Positions 37,325 to 45,154 of a DNA stretch of 64,000 nucleotides are shown in pieces. The stretch's first letter is position 1. The number at the start of each line of letters is the position of its first letter. The translations under genes and the position numbers were made by a program. The DNA is from Yoonia sp. BS5-3. GTDB lineage: Bacteria; Pseudomonadota; Alphaproteobacteria; Rhodobacterales; Rhodobacteraceae. The stretch is from assembly GCF_038069655.2 (NCBI RefSeq), contig NZ_CP150951.2:2568001-2632000 (forward strand). Reading direction: 5' to 3'. The notes beneath the pieces are model-generated. The model saw only the letters and a program-made list of their open reading frames with translations. It had not been told where the DNA came from and made no database searches.

Positions 37325-38188
37325 CTAGATCTGGTTGATCGGCACTTTGAAATAGCGTTGACCGTTGCCTTCCGGTTCAGGAAGATGTCCAGCACGCATA
37401 TTGGTTTGCAGTGACGGCAGTATCAGCCGGGGCATCCCAAGTTTGGCATCCCGCGCGGTACGCATTGCGACAAATTCTTCCATTGGTCGCCCTGCGCCAA
37501 TGTGAATATTCAGGGCTTTTTGCTCGCCCACTGTGGTTTCCCACGCGAATTCATCACGTCCTGGTGCCTTGTAATCATGCCCGACGAATATCCGGGTTTC
37601 GTCCGGCAGGCTGAGGATTTTCTGGATCGAGGCAAATAGGTCCTTGGCCGACCCACCGGGGAAATCGCATCTGGCTGTCCCGAAATCGGGCATAAAGAGC
37701 GTGTCACCCACAAAGGCTGTATCGCCGATGACGTAAGTCAGGCAAGCGGGTGTGTGTCCGGGCGTGTGCAACACATCTGCCCGCAACTGGCCGATATGAA
37801 AGCTGTCACCATCCTCAAACAGGGCATCAAACTGCGATCCATCGCGTTGAAATGCGGTCCCCTCGTTAAAGACTTTGCCAAACGTGTTTTGAACCACCGT
37901 GATGTTTTGACCAATACCGACTTTTCCGCCCAGATGGGTTTGCAAGTAAGGTGCCGCAGACAGATGATCGGCGTGCACATGGCTTTCCAAAATCCAAGCG
38001 ACTTGTCGGTTTTCGGTTTTGACCCAGGCGATGATTTGATCGGCTGAGCTGGTGTCGGTTCGCCCCGACGCAGGATCGTAATCTAAGACACTGTCGATAA
38101 TCGCACATGCACGCCCTTGTGGCTCGCAAACGACGTAGGACACGGTGTTCGTTGCGTCGTCGAAGAAGGCTTTCACGTCTGGTGTCAC
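37325..38188 (-). CDS. blh: MBL-fold persulfide dioxygenase-like hydrolase (Blh/ETHE1 type)
   Basis: A 287-residue metallo-beta-lactamase-fold protein. The metal ligands are in ESHVHADHLSAAP, LHTPGHTPACL, GDTLFMPDFGTARCDFPGG and FVGHDYKAPGRDE. The FGTARCDFPGG segment is diagnostic of the ETHE1/Blh group, which oxidise glutathione persulfide to sulfite. It leads the leftward operon and is divergent from a BigR-like repressor gene. Confidence 0.9.
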   Translation of the reverse strand: MTPDVKAFFDDATNTVSYVVCEPQGRACAIIDSVLDYDPASGRTDTSSADQIIAWVKTENRQVAWILESHVHADHLSAAPYLQTHLGGKVGIGQNITVVQNTFGKVFNEGTAFQRDGSQFDALFEDGDSFHIGQLRADVLHTPGHTPACLTYVIGDTAFVGDTLFMPDFGTARCDFPGGSAKDLFASIQKILSLPDETRIFVGHDYKAPGRDEFAWETTVGEQKALNIHIGAGRPMEEFVAMRTARDAKLGMPRLILPSLQTNMRAGHLPEPEGNGQRYFKVPINQI

Positions 38189-38228
38189 TTCGAATCTCCT
38201 TTATAGAAAGAATAGTGAACCCATCTAA

Positions 38229-38248
38229 ACATTTCAACATTGGAATGT
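38229..38248. promoter_or_regulatory. Probable BigR/SqrR-type operator
   Basis: The 20-bp dyad acatttcaacattggaatgt (6 of 7 bases symmetric per arm) lies between the divergent MBL and ArsR-type genes. It resembles the A/T-rich dyad described for BigR. An ATG inside it (38245) would make the operator coding, so a later start is preferred for the regulator. Confidence 0.6.
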
Positions 38249-38274
38249 ATTTTTCGACAGAGTATATGACCAGC

Positions 38275-38592
38275 ATGACCAATAACACGCCAATCCTGAC
38301 CGACCCTATGGACGCTGCCGCCGGTGAAGCCGCCGAGATGCTCAAAGCGTTGTCCAACCCCGGTCGGTTGCGGATCTTATGTGCATTGGTCCCCGGTCAA
38401 ATGACCGTGGGCGAGCTTGAAAAGACGCTTGGGGCCAGTCAGTCTTATGTTTCTGGTCAGTTGTTACGTCTGCGTAACGAAGGCTTGGTCACATGTGATC
38501 GGGACGGGCGTAGCATGCATTATCGCCTGTCTGATCCGCGTGTGCGCCCCCTTCTTGAAAAGATTTACGAGCTGTTTTGCCCAGACGCATAA
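38275..38592 (+). CDS. BigR/SqrR-like ArsR-family sulfide-responsive repressor
   Basis: A protein of about 105 residues with the winged-helix ArsR fold: EMLKALSNPGRLRILCALVPG, QSYVSGQLLRLRNEGLVTCDRDG and the C-terminal helix ending LFCPDA. The Cys in RILCAL and that in LFCPDA match the pair that forms a per/tetrasulfide bridge in SqrR and BigR; VTC adds a third. Start codons 38266 and 38275 are both possible. Its tail overlaps the convergent acyl-CoA dehydrogenase gene by 28 bp. Divergence from the MBL-YeeE operon supports control of that operon. Confidence 0.85.
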   Translation: MTNNTPILTDPMDAAAGEAAEMLKALSNPGRLRILCALVPGQMTVGELEKTLGASQSYVSGQLLRLRNEGLVTCDRDGRSMHYRLSDPRVRPLLEKIYELFCPDA

Positions 38593-39794
38593 TGCGCCAA
38601 TTCCGCCCGCGCGACTTGCCTGCGATGCACGGCATCGGGGCCATCAGCAAGGCGCAGGGTACGCAAATGCGTCCATTGGCGGGCAAGCGGCGTGTCCTGC
38701 GAAACCCCCGCGGCACCGTGCATTTGAATGGCCATATCCGTCACGGCCAATGCGACTTGCGGCGCGACGACCTTGATTTGGCTGATCCAGGGCGCAGATG
38801 CGCGTTTGTCGCCCTGATCCATCATCCATGCGGCTTTAAGGCATAGCAAGCGCGCCTGTTCAATATCCATCCGGGCCTTCGCGATCAGGTCGAAATTCTC
38901 GCCAAGTTGGGCAAGTGGCTTGCCAAACGCATGTCGCGATACGGAGCGTGCGCACATCAACGAAAGCGCTTTTTCGGCCTGTCCAATCGCGCGCATGCAA
39001 TGATGGATGCGGCCAGGGCCAAGCCGGTTTTGCGCAATTTCAAAACCGCGCCCTTCACCAAGCAGTAGGTTTTCTGCAGGCACGCGCACGTTGTCATAGC
39101 GAAAGTGAATATGCCCATGGGGGGCATCATCGTGGCCGTAAACCTCCATCGCGCGCAGCTTTGTGATGCCTGGGCTGTCTGCCGGCACAACGATCATGCT
39201 GTGTTGCTGATGTTTCGGGGCGTCATTGCTGCTACGCACCATCACAATATGTACGGCACAGCGGGGATCACCGGCACCTGTTGCCCACCATTTTTCCCCG
39301 TTCAGGACGTATTCATCGCCTTGGCGTTCACAGCGCATCGCGATATTGGTCGCATCCGAACTGGCGATGTCAGGTTCAGTCATCAAATAGGCTGATCGTA
39401 TTTGCCCGGCCATCAGAGGCTTCAGCCAGCGTGTTTTCATCGCCGCAGTACCAAACCTGGCAAAGACCTCCATATTGCCGGTATCGGGCGCATTGCAGTT
39501 AAAGACTTCGGCCGCCAGGTGGCTTTTACCCATTTCTTCGGCCAAATAGGCATATTCGACCGTGCTGAGCTTGGGACCATCGCCCAACGTGTCCCAAAAG
39601 TTCCACAGACCTTTCGCCTGGGCGTGAGATTTGAGGTTTTCCAAAATCTCGCTCTGTCGCGCTGTCAGGACCCAGCGATCCCCTTTTTCGACCTCGGCCA
39701 AAAATGCTTCATCCATTGGGGCGATCTCATCTTTGATCATCGCCTTCACCGATGCCAAAACTGGCTTCAGCCGCTCTGTTTGACCCAGATCCAT
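38565..39794 (-). CDS. Acyl-CoA dehydrogenase of the ACAD10/11 type
   Basis: A 409-residue flavoprotein. YLMTEPDIASSDATNIAM and GEKWWATGAGDPRC form the FAD site; LGPGRIHHCMRAIGQAEKAL and QMHGAAGVSQDTPLA are the C-terminal helical domain. At the catalytic Glu position of classical enzymes the sequence reads ADGPDAVHRRQVAR, as in the ACAD10/11 group. Those proteins act with a kinase domain on 4-hydroxyacyl-CoAs, as LvaC does with LvaA. A phosphotransferase gene lies divergently upstream. MDLGQTERLKP (39794) is the start. Confidence 0.87.
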   Translation of the reverse strand: MDLGQTERLKPVLASVKAMIKDEIAPMDEAFLAEVEKGDRWVLTARQSEILENLKSHAQAKGLWNFWDTLGDGPKLSTVEYAYLAEEMGKSHLAAEVFNCNAPDTGNMEVFARFGTAAMKTRWLKPLMAGQIRSAYLMTEPDIASSDATNIAMRCERQGDEYVLNGEKWWATGAGDPRCAVHIVMVRSSNDAPKHQQHSMIVVPADSPGITKLRAMEVYGHDDAPHGHIHFRYDNVRVPAENLLLGEGRGFEIAQNRLGPGRIHHCMRAIGQAEKALSLMCARSVSRHAFGKPLAQLGENFDLIAKARMDIEQARLLCLKAAWMMDQGDKRASAPWISQIKVVAPQVALAVTDMAIQMHGAAGVSQDTPLARQWTHLRTLRLADGPDAVHRRQVARAELAHYASGQNSS

Positions 39795-39892
39795 CACATG
39801 CCTCCCAACATTTGAACGGTATTGGCGCATCGGGCAGGGGGGATGTCAATCAACGGGTTGCACCGGGGCTGTGGATCGCCTCAAATGCAACC

Positions 39893-40945
39893 ATGCAGGA
39901 AGCAGCACCAGATCTGGGGATGAACCACGCGCAGTTAGACGCGCACCTGACCGATGCAATCCCCGAGTTTGAGACCTTACAGACCGTCAGCAAATTTGGG
40001 ACGGGGCAATCGAACCCAACTTACAAGTTAGAGGCTGCCAGCGGTACCTATGTTTTGCGCAGCAAACCGCCGGGCAGGCTGTTGCCATCGGCCCACGCAG
40101 TCGATCGCGAATATCGCGTGATGCAGGCTTTGGCGGGAACGGATGTGCCTGTTCCGGAAATGCTTTATCTGGCCGATGCGCAAAACGCGCCCAGCCGGCG
40201 CGCGTTCTTTGTCATGCGCTATTTGCCGGGACGCATCTTTTGGGACCCGGCATTGCCTGAGCAGGACAAGCCAGAACGCAAGGCGATTTATGACGCTATG
40301 AACGCAGCGCTTGCTGCTTTGCATGATGTTGATCCGGCCACCGTAGGTCTGTCCGATTTTGGCAAACCGGGAAATTATTTTGCCCGGCAGTTGGACCGGT
40401 GGAGCAGGCAATACCTTGCGTCGGTTGCTGATGCGCCCAGCGACGCGATGACCGCAATTATGGGATGGCTGGAACAGAACCTGCCTGCCGATGATGGCGC
40501 CATTTCGTTGGTGCACGGTGACTGGCGGCTGGACAATATGATCTTTGCGCCGAACAGCCCACAGATCGCGGGTATCTTAGATTGGGAGCTTTCAACTCTC
40601 GGGCATCCGATGGCTGATCTTGCCTATCAATGTATGCAGTGGCGTTTGCCCAATCGGGGGGATATGCGTGGTCTGGAAGGCATTGACCGGACGGAATATG
40701 GCCTGCCAAGCGAACGCGACTATGTCACCGATTACGCCAAGCGGCGCGGTTTGGTTGAGATTGAGAACTGGTCGTTCTACCTGGTTTTTGCAGTCTTTCG
40801 ACTGGCCGCGATTCTGGCAGGTGTGGCAGCACGGGCGCGCGCAGGAAATGCATCAAATCCTGCGATGGCTCGCAAGTATGGCGCTGCTGTTCCTGCATTG
40901 GCTGCGATGGCTACGATCATTATCCATGAAGGGCCGGATCAATAA
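39893..40945 (+). CDS. Phosphotransferase family protein (ACAD10/11 kinase-domain, LvaA-like)
   Basis: An APH-fold protein of about 350 residues: FGTGQSNPTYKLE (nucleotide loop), RSKPPGRLLPSAHAVDREY with catalytic Lys, LVHGDWRLDNMIF (catalytic loop) and ILDWELSTLGHPMADLAY (DFG equivalent). This sub-family is fused to acyl-CoA dehydrogenase domains in ACAD10/11 and phosphorylates 4-hydroxyacyl-CoA. Here the dehydrogenase is the divergent neighbour. ATG 39893 and ATG 39920 (MNHAQLDAHL) are both plausible starts. A MITE-like element begins 9 bases after its stop. Confidence 0.85.
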   Translation: MQEAAPDLGMNHAQLDAHLTDAIPEFETLQTVSKFGTGQSNPTYKLEAASGTYVLRSKPPGRLLPSAHAVDREYRVMQALAGTDVPVPEMLYLADAQNAPSRRAFFVMRYLPGRIFWDPALPEQDKPERKAIYDAMNAALAALHDVDPATVGLSDFGKPGNYFARQLDRWSRQYLASVADAPSDAMTAIMGWLEQNLPADDGAISLVHGDWRLDNMIFAPNSPQIAGILDWELSTLGHPMADLAYQCMQWRLPNRGDMRGLEGIDRTEYGLPSERDYVTDYAKRRGLVEIENWSFYLVFAVFRLAAILAGVAARARAGNASNPAMARKYGAAVPALAAMATIIIHEGPDQ

Positions 40946-40954
40946 GGGCGCAGC

Positions 40955-41224
40955 CTAGGGTCAGGACCCACTAATCTTGCACCGTCAGTTTACCAGATTT
41001 TTGTCTCTGACAAGAAGCATCTGCGCAGGAATAGTGGTTCTATTTAAAGCAGATGTGCCGCAGATCAGAGGGAAAATCCGGCAAACCCGAAGGGCGGCGA
41101 TTTCACTTCATCTCAGCGGCGTGCGCCGCTTGGCCGTAGATCAACTATGGCCGGCACGGCGCAAACCACTGATATTTCGTGAAATCGCCGCTGACGGTGC
41201 AAGATTAGTGGGTCCTGACCCTAG
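40955..41224. mobile_element. MITE-like element: 262 bp, 30-bp perfect terminal inverted repeats, CTAG target duplication
   Basis: The 30-bp ends starting ggtcaggacc (40959-40988) and the matching inverted copy (41191-41220) are identical, and both are flanked by ctag (40955-40958, 41221-41224). A 4-bp CTAG target fits IS5-type transposition. A second 12-bp inverted pair lies inside (41095-41106 and 41179-41190). No transposase is encoded; an 85-codon frame inside shows no domain. The right-hand CTAG supplies the stop codon of the neighbouring minus-strand gene. Confidence 0.85.
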
Positions 41225-41439
41225 CTTGCCATGACACCTATGATGACGGCCATTAAGCCGATCATGGAAATAAACAGGGCACCTAGATTGATGGGAAGAA
41301 TGCGGCTGATGCGTGCGCGCAATTCTTCATCTGGCAGGTTCGCGCGTTTGGCGCGCGAGACAGCGACAATACTGTAAACGATCCCAGCAAGCCCGATAGC
41401 AGACAGGGCCGCGCCCGCCCATACGACAATTTCCATCAC
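41221..41439 (-). CDS. Small two-span membrane protein, stop codon provided by the MITE junction
   Basis: A 72-residue protein with two hydrophobic helices (VVWAGAALSAIGLAGIVYSIVAV is the first; the second is near residues 49-70) and a charged middle loop, RAKRANLPDEELRARI. The stop TAG is part of the CTAG target site of the MITE, so the last residues may have been altered by the insertion, although the length looks close to natural. The second in-frame ATG (41436) could also start it. Function unknown. Confidence 0.65.
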   Translation of the reverse strand: MMEIVVWAGAALSAIGLAGIVYSIVAVSRAKRANLPDEELRARISRILPINLGALFISMIGLMAVIIGVMAS

Positions 41440-41596
41440 TCACTCCGCGTTTTAGATGCCCTGCGATGACCCGATTTCTTGATCACGCTTCGGTTCATCA
41501 AAGTCGGGACGCTTTAACCTGCGTTTATGAACGCTGCAAGGGTTGCAGCCCTTTAGGGCAGGGGCTAGGGAAAGGCGATCACCAAGGAGAGCATCC

Positions 41597-41854
41597 ATGA
41601 ATGACGAGAGCACAGCGTCCAGTTCCACCGTTGCGGCCCAAGAGTTGCGTCAGTTTATTGAGCGTTTCGAACGGCTTGACGCTGAGAAGAAAGACATTGC
41701 CGACGCGCAAAAAGAAGTGATGGCCGAAGCCAAGGGGCGGGGCTATGACACCAAGGTCATGCGCAAAGTCATCGCGTTGCGCAAACGCGATGCAAATGAC
41801 TTGGCCGAAGAAGAAGCTGTGCTGGACATGTATAAGTCTGCGCTGGGGATGTAA
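41597..41854 (+). CDS. gapR: DUF2312 nucleoid-associated protein GapR
   Basis: An 85-residue, highly charged helical protein: [40 protein letters not shown] and [11 protein letters not shown]. This is the DUF2312/GapR family, a dimer/tetramer that clamps overtwisted DNA ahead of polymerases and is essential in Caulobacter. AAGGAGA precedes ATG 41597. It is transcribed alone and is characteristic of alphaproteobacteria. Confidence 0.93.
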   Translation: MNDESTASSSTVAAQELRQFIERFERLDAEKKDIADAQKEVMAEAKGRGYDTKVMRKVIALRKRDANDLAEEEAVLDMYKSALGM

Positions 41855-41879
41855 GCCTGCCGTTATGGGGTGGGATGGA

Positions 41880-42767
41880 TCACGCCCCAAACGGAAGCAT
41901 CAATTGGACGCCCGGTAGGGCGGCAATGACGTTCAGATCTTCCTCATAAGTCTGCGTCATCCGGTCAACCACATCGGATGGCAGCTCAAGCAGATCAATC
42001 TCGTCCTCAACCGCATCAGTGATGGCGTGCTTTTCCCATATATCGGCGATCATTTCATGCCGGTCGACATCTTTTTGGGGCGGTGCCTCAGCAAGACGAG
42101 CTTTCAGCAGTTTCAGACCATCGGCCGTCAGAACGTGCGAAAGCAGATCAAACCCTCCTGCGATGCCTTGATCCGGGGAAATGCCCGAAACGGACCGGAT
42201 CAATTGATCCCACAACAGCGGGCTATCTTCGTTACACCAAACGACAAGTGGCACATCGGGCGCGCCTGATTTGATCCGCTTGATCATATCGGACCAGCGC
42301 AAATCTTCGGGCTGTAAGAGCCCAAGATATGTCTGAAAATCACCGGTCTGCGTGCGTTTATAGGTCTCTTGCAAAAAGGTGACAGGATTGCGAATGCTCA
42401 GATAGAGGGTGATTTCATCTTGCGGAAACAGGCGCCGCAGTCCGCGCACTTTATGTTCGGCCTGCGGATAGAACACGCCGTGGTCGAAAATGCGTTTGGG
42501 GATGCAGATGAAATTGTCGTTACTCAGTACGACGCGGCGCAGTTCGTCATTATCAACAATTGCGTCAAGCAGAATATCGCGCGCATCCGGTGCGGGGTCA
42601 GCCTGACCCAAACCTTGGATCGTTTCCCTGATCAAGCTGCGATAGCGGCTCGGGCCTGGCACGGCGATCCCTTGTTTCAATAACGGATCGGCATTTTTGA
42701 GAATCGATTTCAGCAAGCGATCTTCGTCTGTGCAGTTTGCGCCAATATGAAATGCGATCTGCATCAA
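41880..42767 (-). CDS. Sulfotransferase-like protein of unknown function
   Basis: A 295-residue cytoplasmic protein. QIAFHIGANCTDEDRLLKSI at the N-terminus looks like a degenerate sulfotransferase P-loop, and LSIRNPVTFLQETYKR fits the 3'-phosphate site (RNP in place of RdP). No exact family name is claimed. ATG 42767 or the adjacent ATG 42764 starts it. It converges on gapR and lies on the other strand from the tRNA-Thr region. Confidence 0.65.
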   Translation of the reverse strand: MMQIAFHIGANCTDEDRLLKSILKNADPLLKQGIAVPGPSRYRSLIRETIQGLGQADPAPDARDILLDAIVDNDELRRVVLSNDNFICIPKRIFDHGVFYPQAEHKVRGLRRLFPQDEITLYLSIRNPVTFLQETYKRTQTGDFQTYLGLLQPEDLRWSDMIKRIKSGAPDVPLVVWCNEDSPLLWDQLIRSVSGISPDQGIAGGFDLLSHVLTADGLKLLKARLAEAPPQKDVDRHEMIADIWEKHAITDAVEDEIDLLELPSDVVDRMTQTYEEDLNVIAALPGVQLMLPFGA

Positions 42768-42945
42768 AGCCTCGTGCCTTTGGTCTGGATGGTCTCATCA
42801 ACATAGATGAATTTCGAACCAGTTAAACCGAATTCAGATAGCACAGAACACCGCTGCGGTCGCTAACGGCAGAATGTGGGAGGTCGCATAATTTTTTCGA
42901 TCAGAGTGCATAATCAGGATTGCGCTTCTGACTTTACCCCTGCTA

Positions 42946-42963
42946 TATGCCGCCCAGTCTTAG
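42946..42963. repeat. 18-bp repeat, copy 1 (5' arm of a hairpin before tRNA-Thr)
   Basis: tatgccgcccagtcttag is identical to 55671-55688. Here it forms the left arm of a short hairpin (gccg...agtc-ttag-gact...cggc) about 30 bases before the tRNA-Thr gene. Confidence 0.7.
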
Positions 42964-42991
42964 GACTGACGGCGCTGCACGGCGCTGATGT

Positions 42992-43067
42992 GCCCCTATA
43001 GCTCAGCTGGTAGAGCAACTGATTTGTAATCAGTAGGTCCGCGGTTCGAGTCCGTGTGGGGGCACCA
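42992..43067 (+). tRNA. tRNA-Thr (anticodon TGT)
   Basis: Seventy-six bases with encoded CCA. Acceptor arms gcccta-type gcccctA/Tgggggc, D arm gctcagctggtagagc, anticodon stem actga/tcagt with loop tttgtaa (anticodon TGT), and T arm gttcgagtcc. It reads ACA codons. A truncated tyrosine recombinase gene lies 166 bases downstream, so its 3' end was probably an integration site. Confidence 0.97.
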
Positions 43068-43167
43068 TTTCCTAATCCAGATTGATCCAGTGAGATCCGA
43101 TAGAGCCTTGCATATAAGGCTTGTCATGAGGTCGTTCGTCCTGCACCATTTCACAATGTCCGATAAC

Positions 43168-43230
43168 GTACCCCCAGATTTGGGGTATGATTGGGGGTAC
43201 GATCAGTTTCAGAGAAAGAGCGTACCCCCA
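43168..43230. repeat. Three copies of gtaccccca between tRNA-Thr and the integrase
   Basis: gtaccccca occurs at 43168-43176, inverted at 43192-43200, and again direct at 43222-43230, immediately before the integrase start. The placement suits integrase arm-type sites or an autoregulatory operator; this is inference. Confidence 0.6.
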
Positions 43231-43232
43231 CC

Positions 43233-43643
43233 GTGCCCCTAAGCGACATCAAAGTGAAGAACCTGAAATCCGGTGAAAAACCTTACAAGGTCGCTGACTT
43301 CGAGGGTCTATTCGTCTTGGTGAAAGTGAGCGGTGCCAAGTCTTGGCGCTTCAAATATCGGATCGATAGGAAGGAAAAACTTCTGGTCATTGGTGACTAT
43401 CCGGCAGTTAGCCTCGCAAAGGCGCGACAGGCACGTGATTTGGCCAAAATGCAGCTAGCCGACGGGATCGACCCAAACGAAGCCAAGCAAGAGCGAAGGA
43501 GGCTTCGATTAGAGGCGAAGGGTCACACATTCGAAAAGGTCGGTACGTCGTTCCTCGCCAAGCAGCGCAAAGAGGGGAAATCTGCGGCGACTTTGTCCAA
43601 AACAGAGTATCATCTCAAACTTGCTAATAGCGACTTTGGCCGC
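43233..43643 (+). pseudogene. P4-type tyrosine recombinase (integrase), N-terminal fragment cut by an IS-associated rearrangement
   Basis: From GTG 43233 the frame encodes an integrase N-terminus with the DUF4102 domain: PLSDIKVKNLKSGEKPYKV, KSWRFKYRIDRKEKLLVIGD and SLAKARQARDLAKMQLADG, then the start of the SAM-like core-binding domain (HTFEKVGTSFLAKQRKEGKS). It loses homology near LANSDFGR, where the IS-flanking sequence begins; the whole catalytic domain is missing. It once drove integration of an island at tRNA-Thr. The fused frame continues only a few codons into the IS. Confidence 0.87.
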
Positions 43644-43728
43644 TGTCTGACGTCAGCGCCTATGGGACAGTTTAGGCCGATTTGATAAGGGAGGATTTCT
43701 GGCACATCGTAACCACCAAGGAGTGGAG

Positions 43729-44103
43729 ATGAGACAGAAACCCGGAACACGTAAGAGCCACGGTGATAAGGTCGTCAAAGACATCCGCCGTGCGACGCGC
43801 AAACAGTATTCCGCCGAAGAGAAGATTAGGATCGTGCTGGACGGCCTTAAGGGTGAGGACAGCATTGCCGAGCTTTGCCGTCGAGAGGGCATTGCTCAGA
43901 GCCTGTATTATAGCTGGTCCAAAGAGTTCCTTGAAGCGGGCAAGAAGCGTCTGGCTGGCGACACGGCCCGTGCAGCGACGTCGACCGAAGTCAAAGACCT
44001 TCGTCGGGAATCCCGTGATTTGAAAGAGGTCGTCGCTGAACAAGCCCTGGAGCTACGGCTGCTCAAAAAAAGCATGCTCGGGGATGGGGAGGACGACGAA
44101 TGA
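43729..44103 (+). CDS. IS3-family transposase OrfA
   Basis: A 124-residue protein with an HTH_Tnp_1 domain (YSAEEKIRIVLDGLKGEDSI, ELCRREGIAQSLYYSWSKEF) and a leucine-zipper-like C-terminal coil (LKEVVAEQALELRLLKKSM). It binds the IS ends. aaggag at 43718-43723 supports ATG 43729. Its TGA overlaps the ATG of orfB (atga). An inverted copy lies at 45249-45623. Confidence 0.92.
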   Translation: MRQKPGTRKSHGDKVVKDIRRATRKQYSAEEKIRIVLDGLKGEDSIAELCRREGIAQSLYYSWSKEFLEAGKKRLAGDTARAATSTEVKDLRRESRDLKEVVAEQALELRLLKKSMLGDGEDDE

Positions 44104-45080
44104 GGTACCCCGCATCTGAGAAACTGGAGATCATTCGCCTGGTCGAAGGCTCGCATCTCCCGATCAAGCGAACCCTGGACAAGCTGGGGATTCCCAGGAC
44201 CACCTTCTACCGCTGGTACGACCGGTATATGTCAGGTGGCCCCGAGGCGCTTGACGATCGTAGTCCGATACCGTCACGGGTCTGGAACCGCATTCCCGAG
44301 CCCATTCGAGAGAAGATCAGGGACCTGGCTTTGCAGGAAAGCGACCTGTCTCCGCGCGAGTTGGCCGTTCAGTTTACTGATACAGAAAAGTATTTTGTGT
44401 CAGAGGCTTCCGTATATCGCATCCTCAAGTCTTATGATCTGATCACCAGCCCGGCCTATGTGGTTCTGTCAGCCGCCGACGAGTTCAAAGAAAAGACAAC
44501 GCGTCCCAACGAGCTATGGCAAACCGACTTCACATATCTGAAGGTCATCGGATGGGGCTGGTTCTATCTCAGCACTATCCTCGATGATTACAGCCGCTAC
44601 ATCATCGCCTGGAAGCTCTGCACAACGATGAAGGCCGAAGATGTGACCGATACGCTCGACCTCGCGCTGCAGGCTTCGGGCTGCGATCAGGCGACGGTGC
44701 TGCACAAGCCGCGCCTGCTCAGTGACAACGGGTCGAGCTACATCTCGGGCGAACTGGCTGATTGGCTGGAAGATCAGAAGATGGATCATGTTCGAGGTGC
44801 GCCATATCACCCGCAAACCCAGGGCAAGATCGAAAGGTGGCATCAAACGCTAAAGAACCGCATTCTGCTTGAAAACTACTACCTGCCCGGTGATCTCAGA
44901 CAACAGATCGATGCCTTTGTCGATCACTACAACCACCGGCGTTATCACGAAGGCCTGCAGAACCTCACGCCTGCCGATGTCTACTTCGGGCGCGGGGAGA
45001 CTATTTTGAAACAACGAGAAAGGATCAAGCGAAAGACCATCGAAACGCGACGCTTGCTTCACCGCAAATCCGCCGCATAA
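44100..45080 (+). CDS. IS3-family transposase OrfB (DDE recombinase)
   Basis: A 326-residue DDE transposase. HTH region LVEGSHLPIKRTLDKLGIPR, then the rve core: first Asp in WQTDFTYLKV, second in LLSDNGSSYIS and Glu in QGKIERWHQTLKNR, with the terminal region VDHYNHRRYHEGLQNLTPAD. All catalytic residues are present, so the element may still be active. Translation probably depends on coupling with orfA. Confidence 0.93.
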   Translation: MRYPASEKLEIIRLVEGSHLPIKRTLDKLGIPRTTFYRWYDRYMSGGPEALDDRSPIPSRVWNRIPEPIREKIRDLALQESDLSPRELAVQFTDTEKYFVSEASVYRILKSYDLITSPAYVVLSAADEFKEKTTRPNELWQTDFTYLKVIGWGWFYLSTILDDYSRYIIAWKLCTTMKAEDVTDTLDLALQASGCDQATVLHKPRLLSDNGSSYISGELADWLEDQKMDHVRGAPYHPQTQGKIERWHQTLKNRILLENYYLPGDLRQQIDAFVDHYNHRRYHEGLQNLTPADVYFGRGETILKQRERIKRKTIETRRLLHRKSAA

Positions 45081-45154
45081 TCACGACAGCCAGATGCGCC
45101 AGACCCTCTCTTAGGTTAGGCAGCCATCTGTCCCAAAATCCCTGACGACGGACA

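Larger units (their letters stand above)
43663..45135 (+). mobile_element. IS3-family insertion sequence, complete copy
   Basis: A 1,473-bp element with terminal tgggacag (43663-43670) and ctgtccca (45128-45135), carrying orfA and orfB in the usual order. The repeats diverge beyond eight bases, as allowed in IS3. No target-site duplication is seen: the left flank ends gcgccta and the right begins aaatccc, in agreement with later rearrangement. The right neighbour is a partial inverted copy of the same element. Confidence 0.85.

Noticed and set aside
41061..41180. Palindromes inside the MITE as a terminator for the phosphotransferase gene
   Set aside because: They belong to the mobile element and no T-run follows, so no specific terminator is claimed.
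40977..41234. 85-codon frame inside the MITE as a gene
   Set aside because: It spans the element and its terminal repeats and shows no transposase or other domain.
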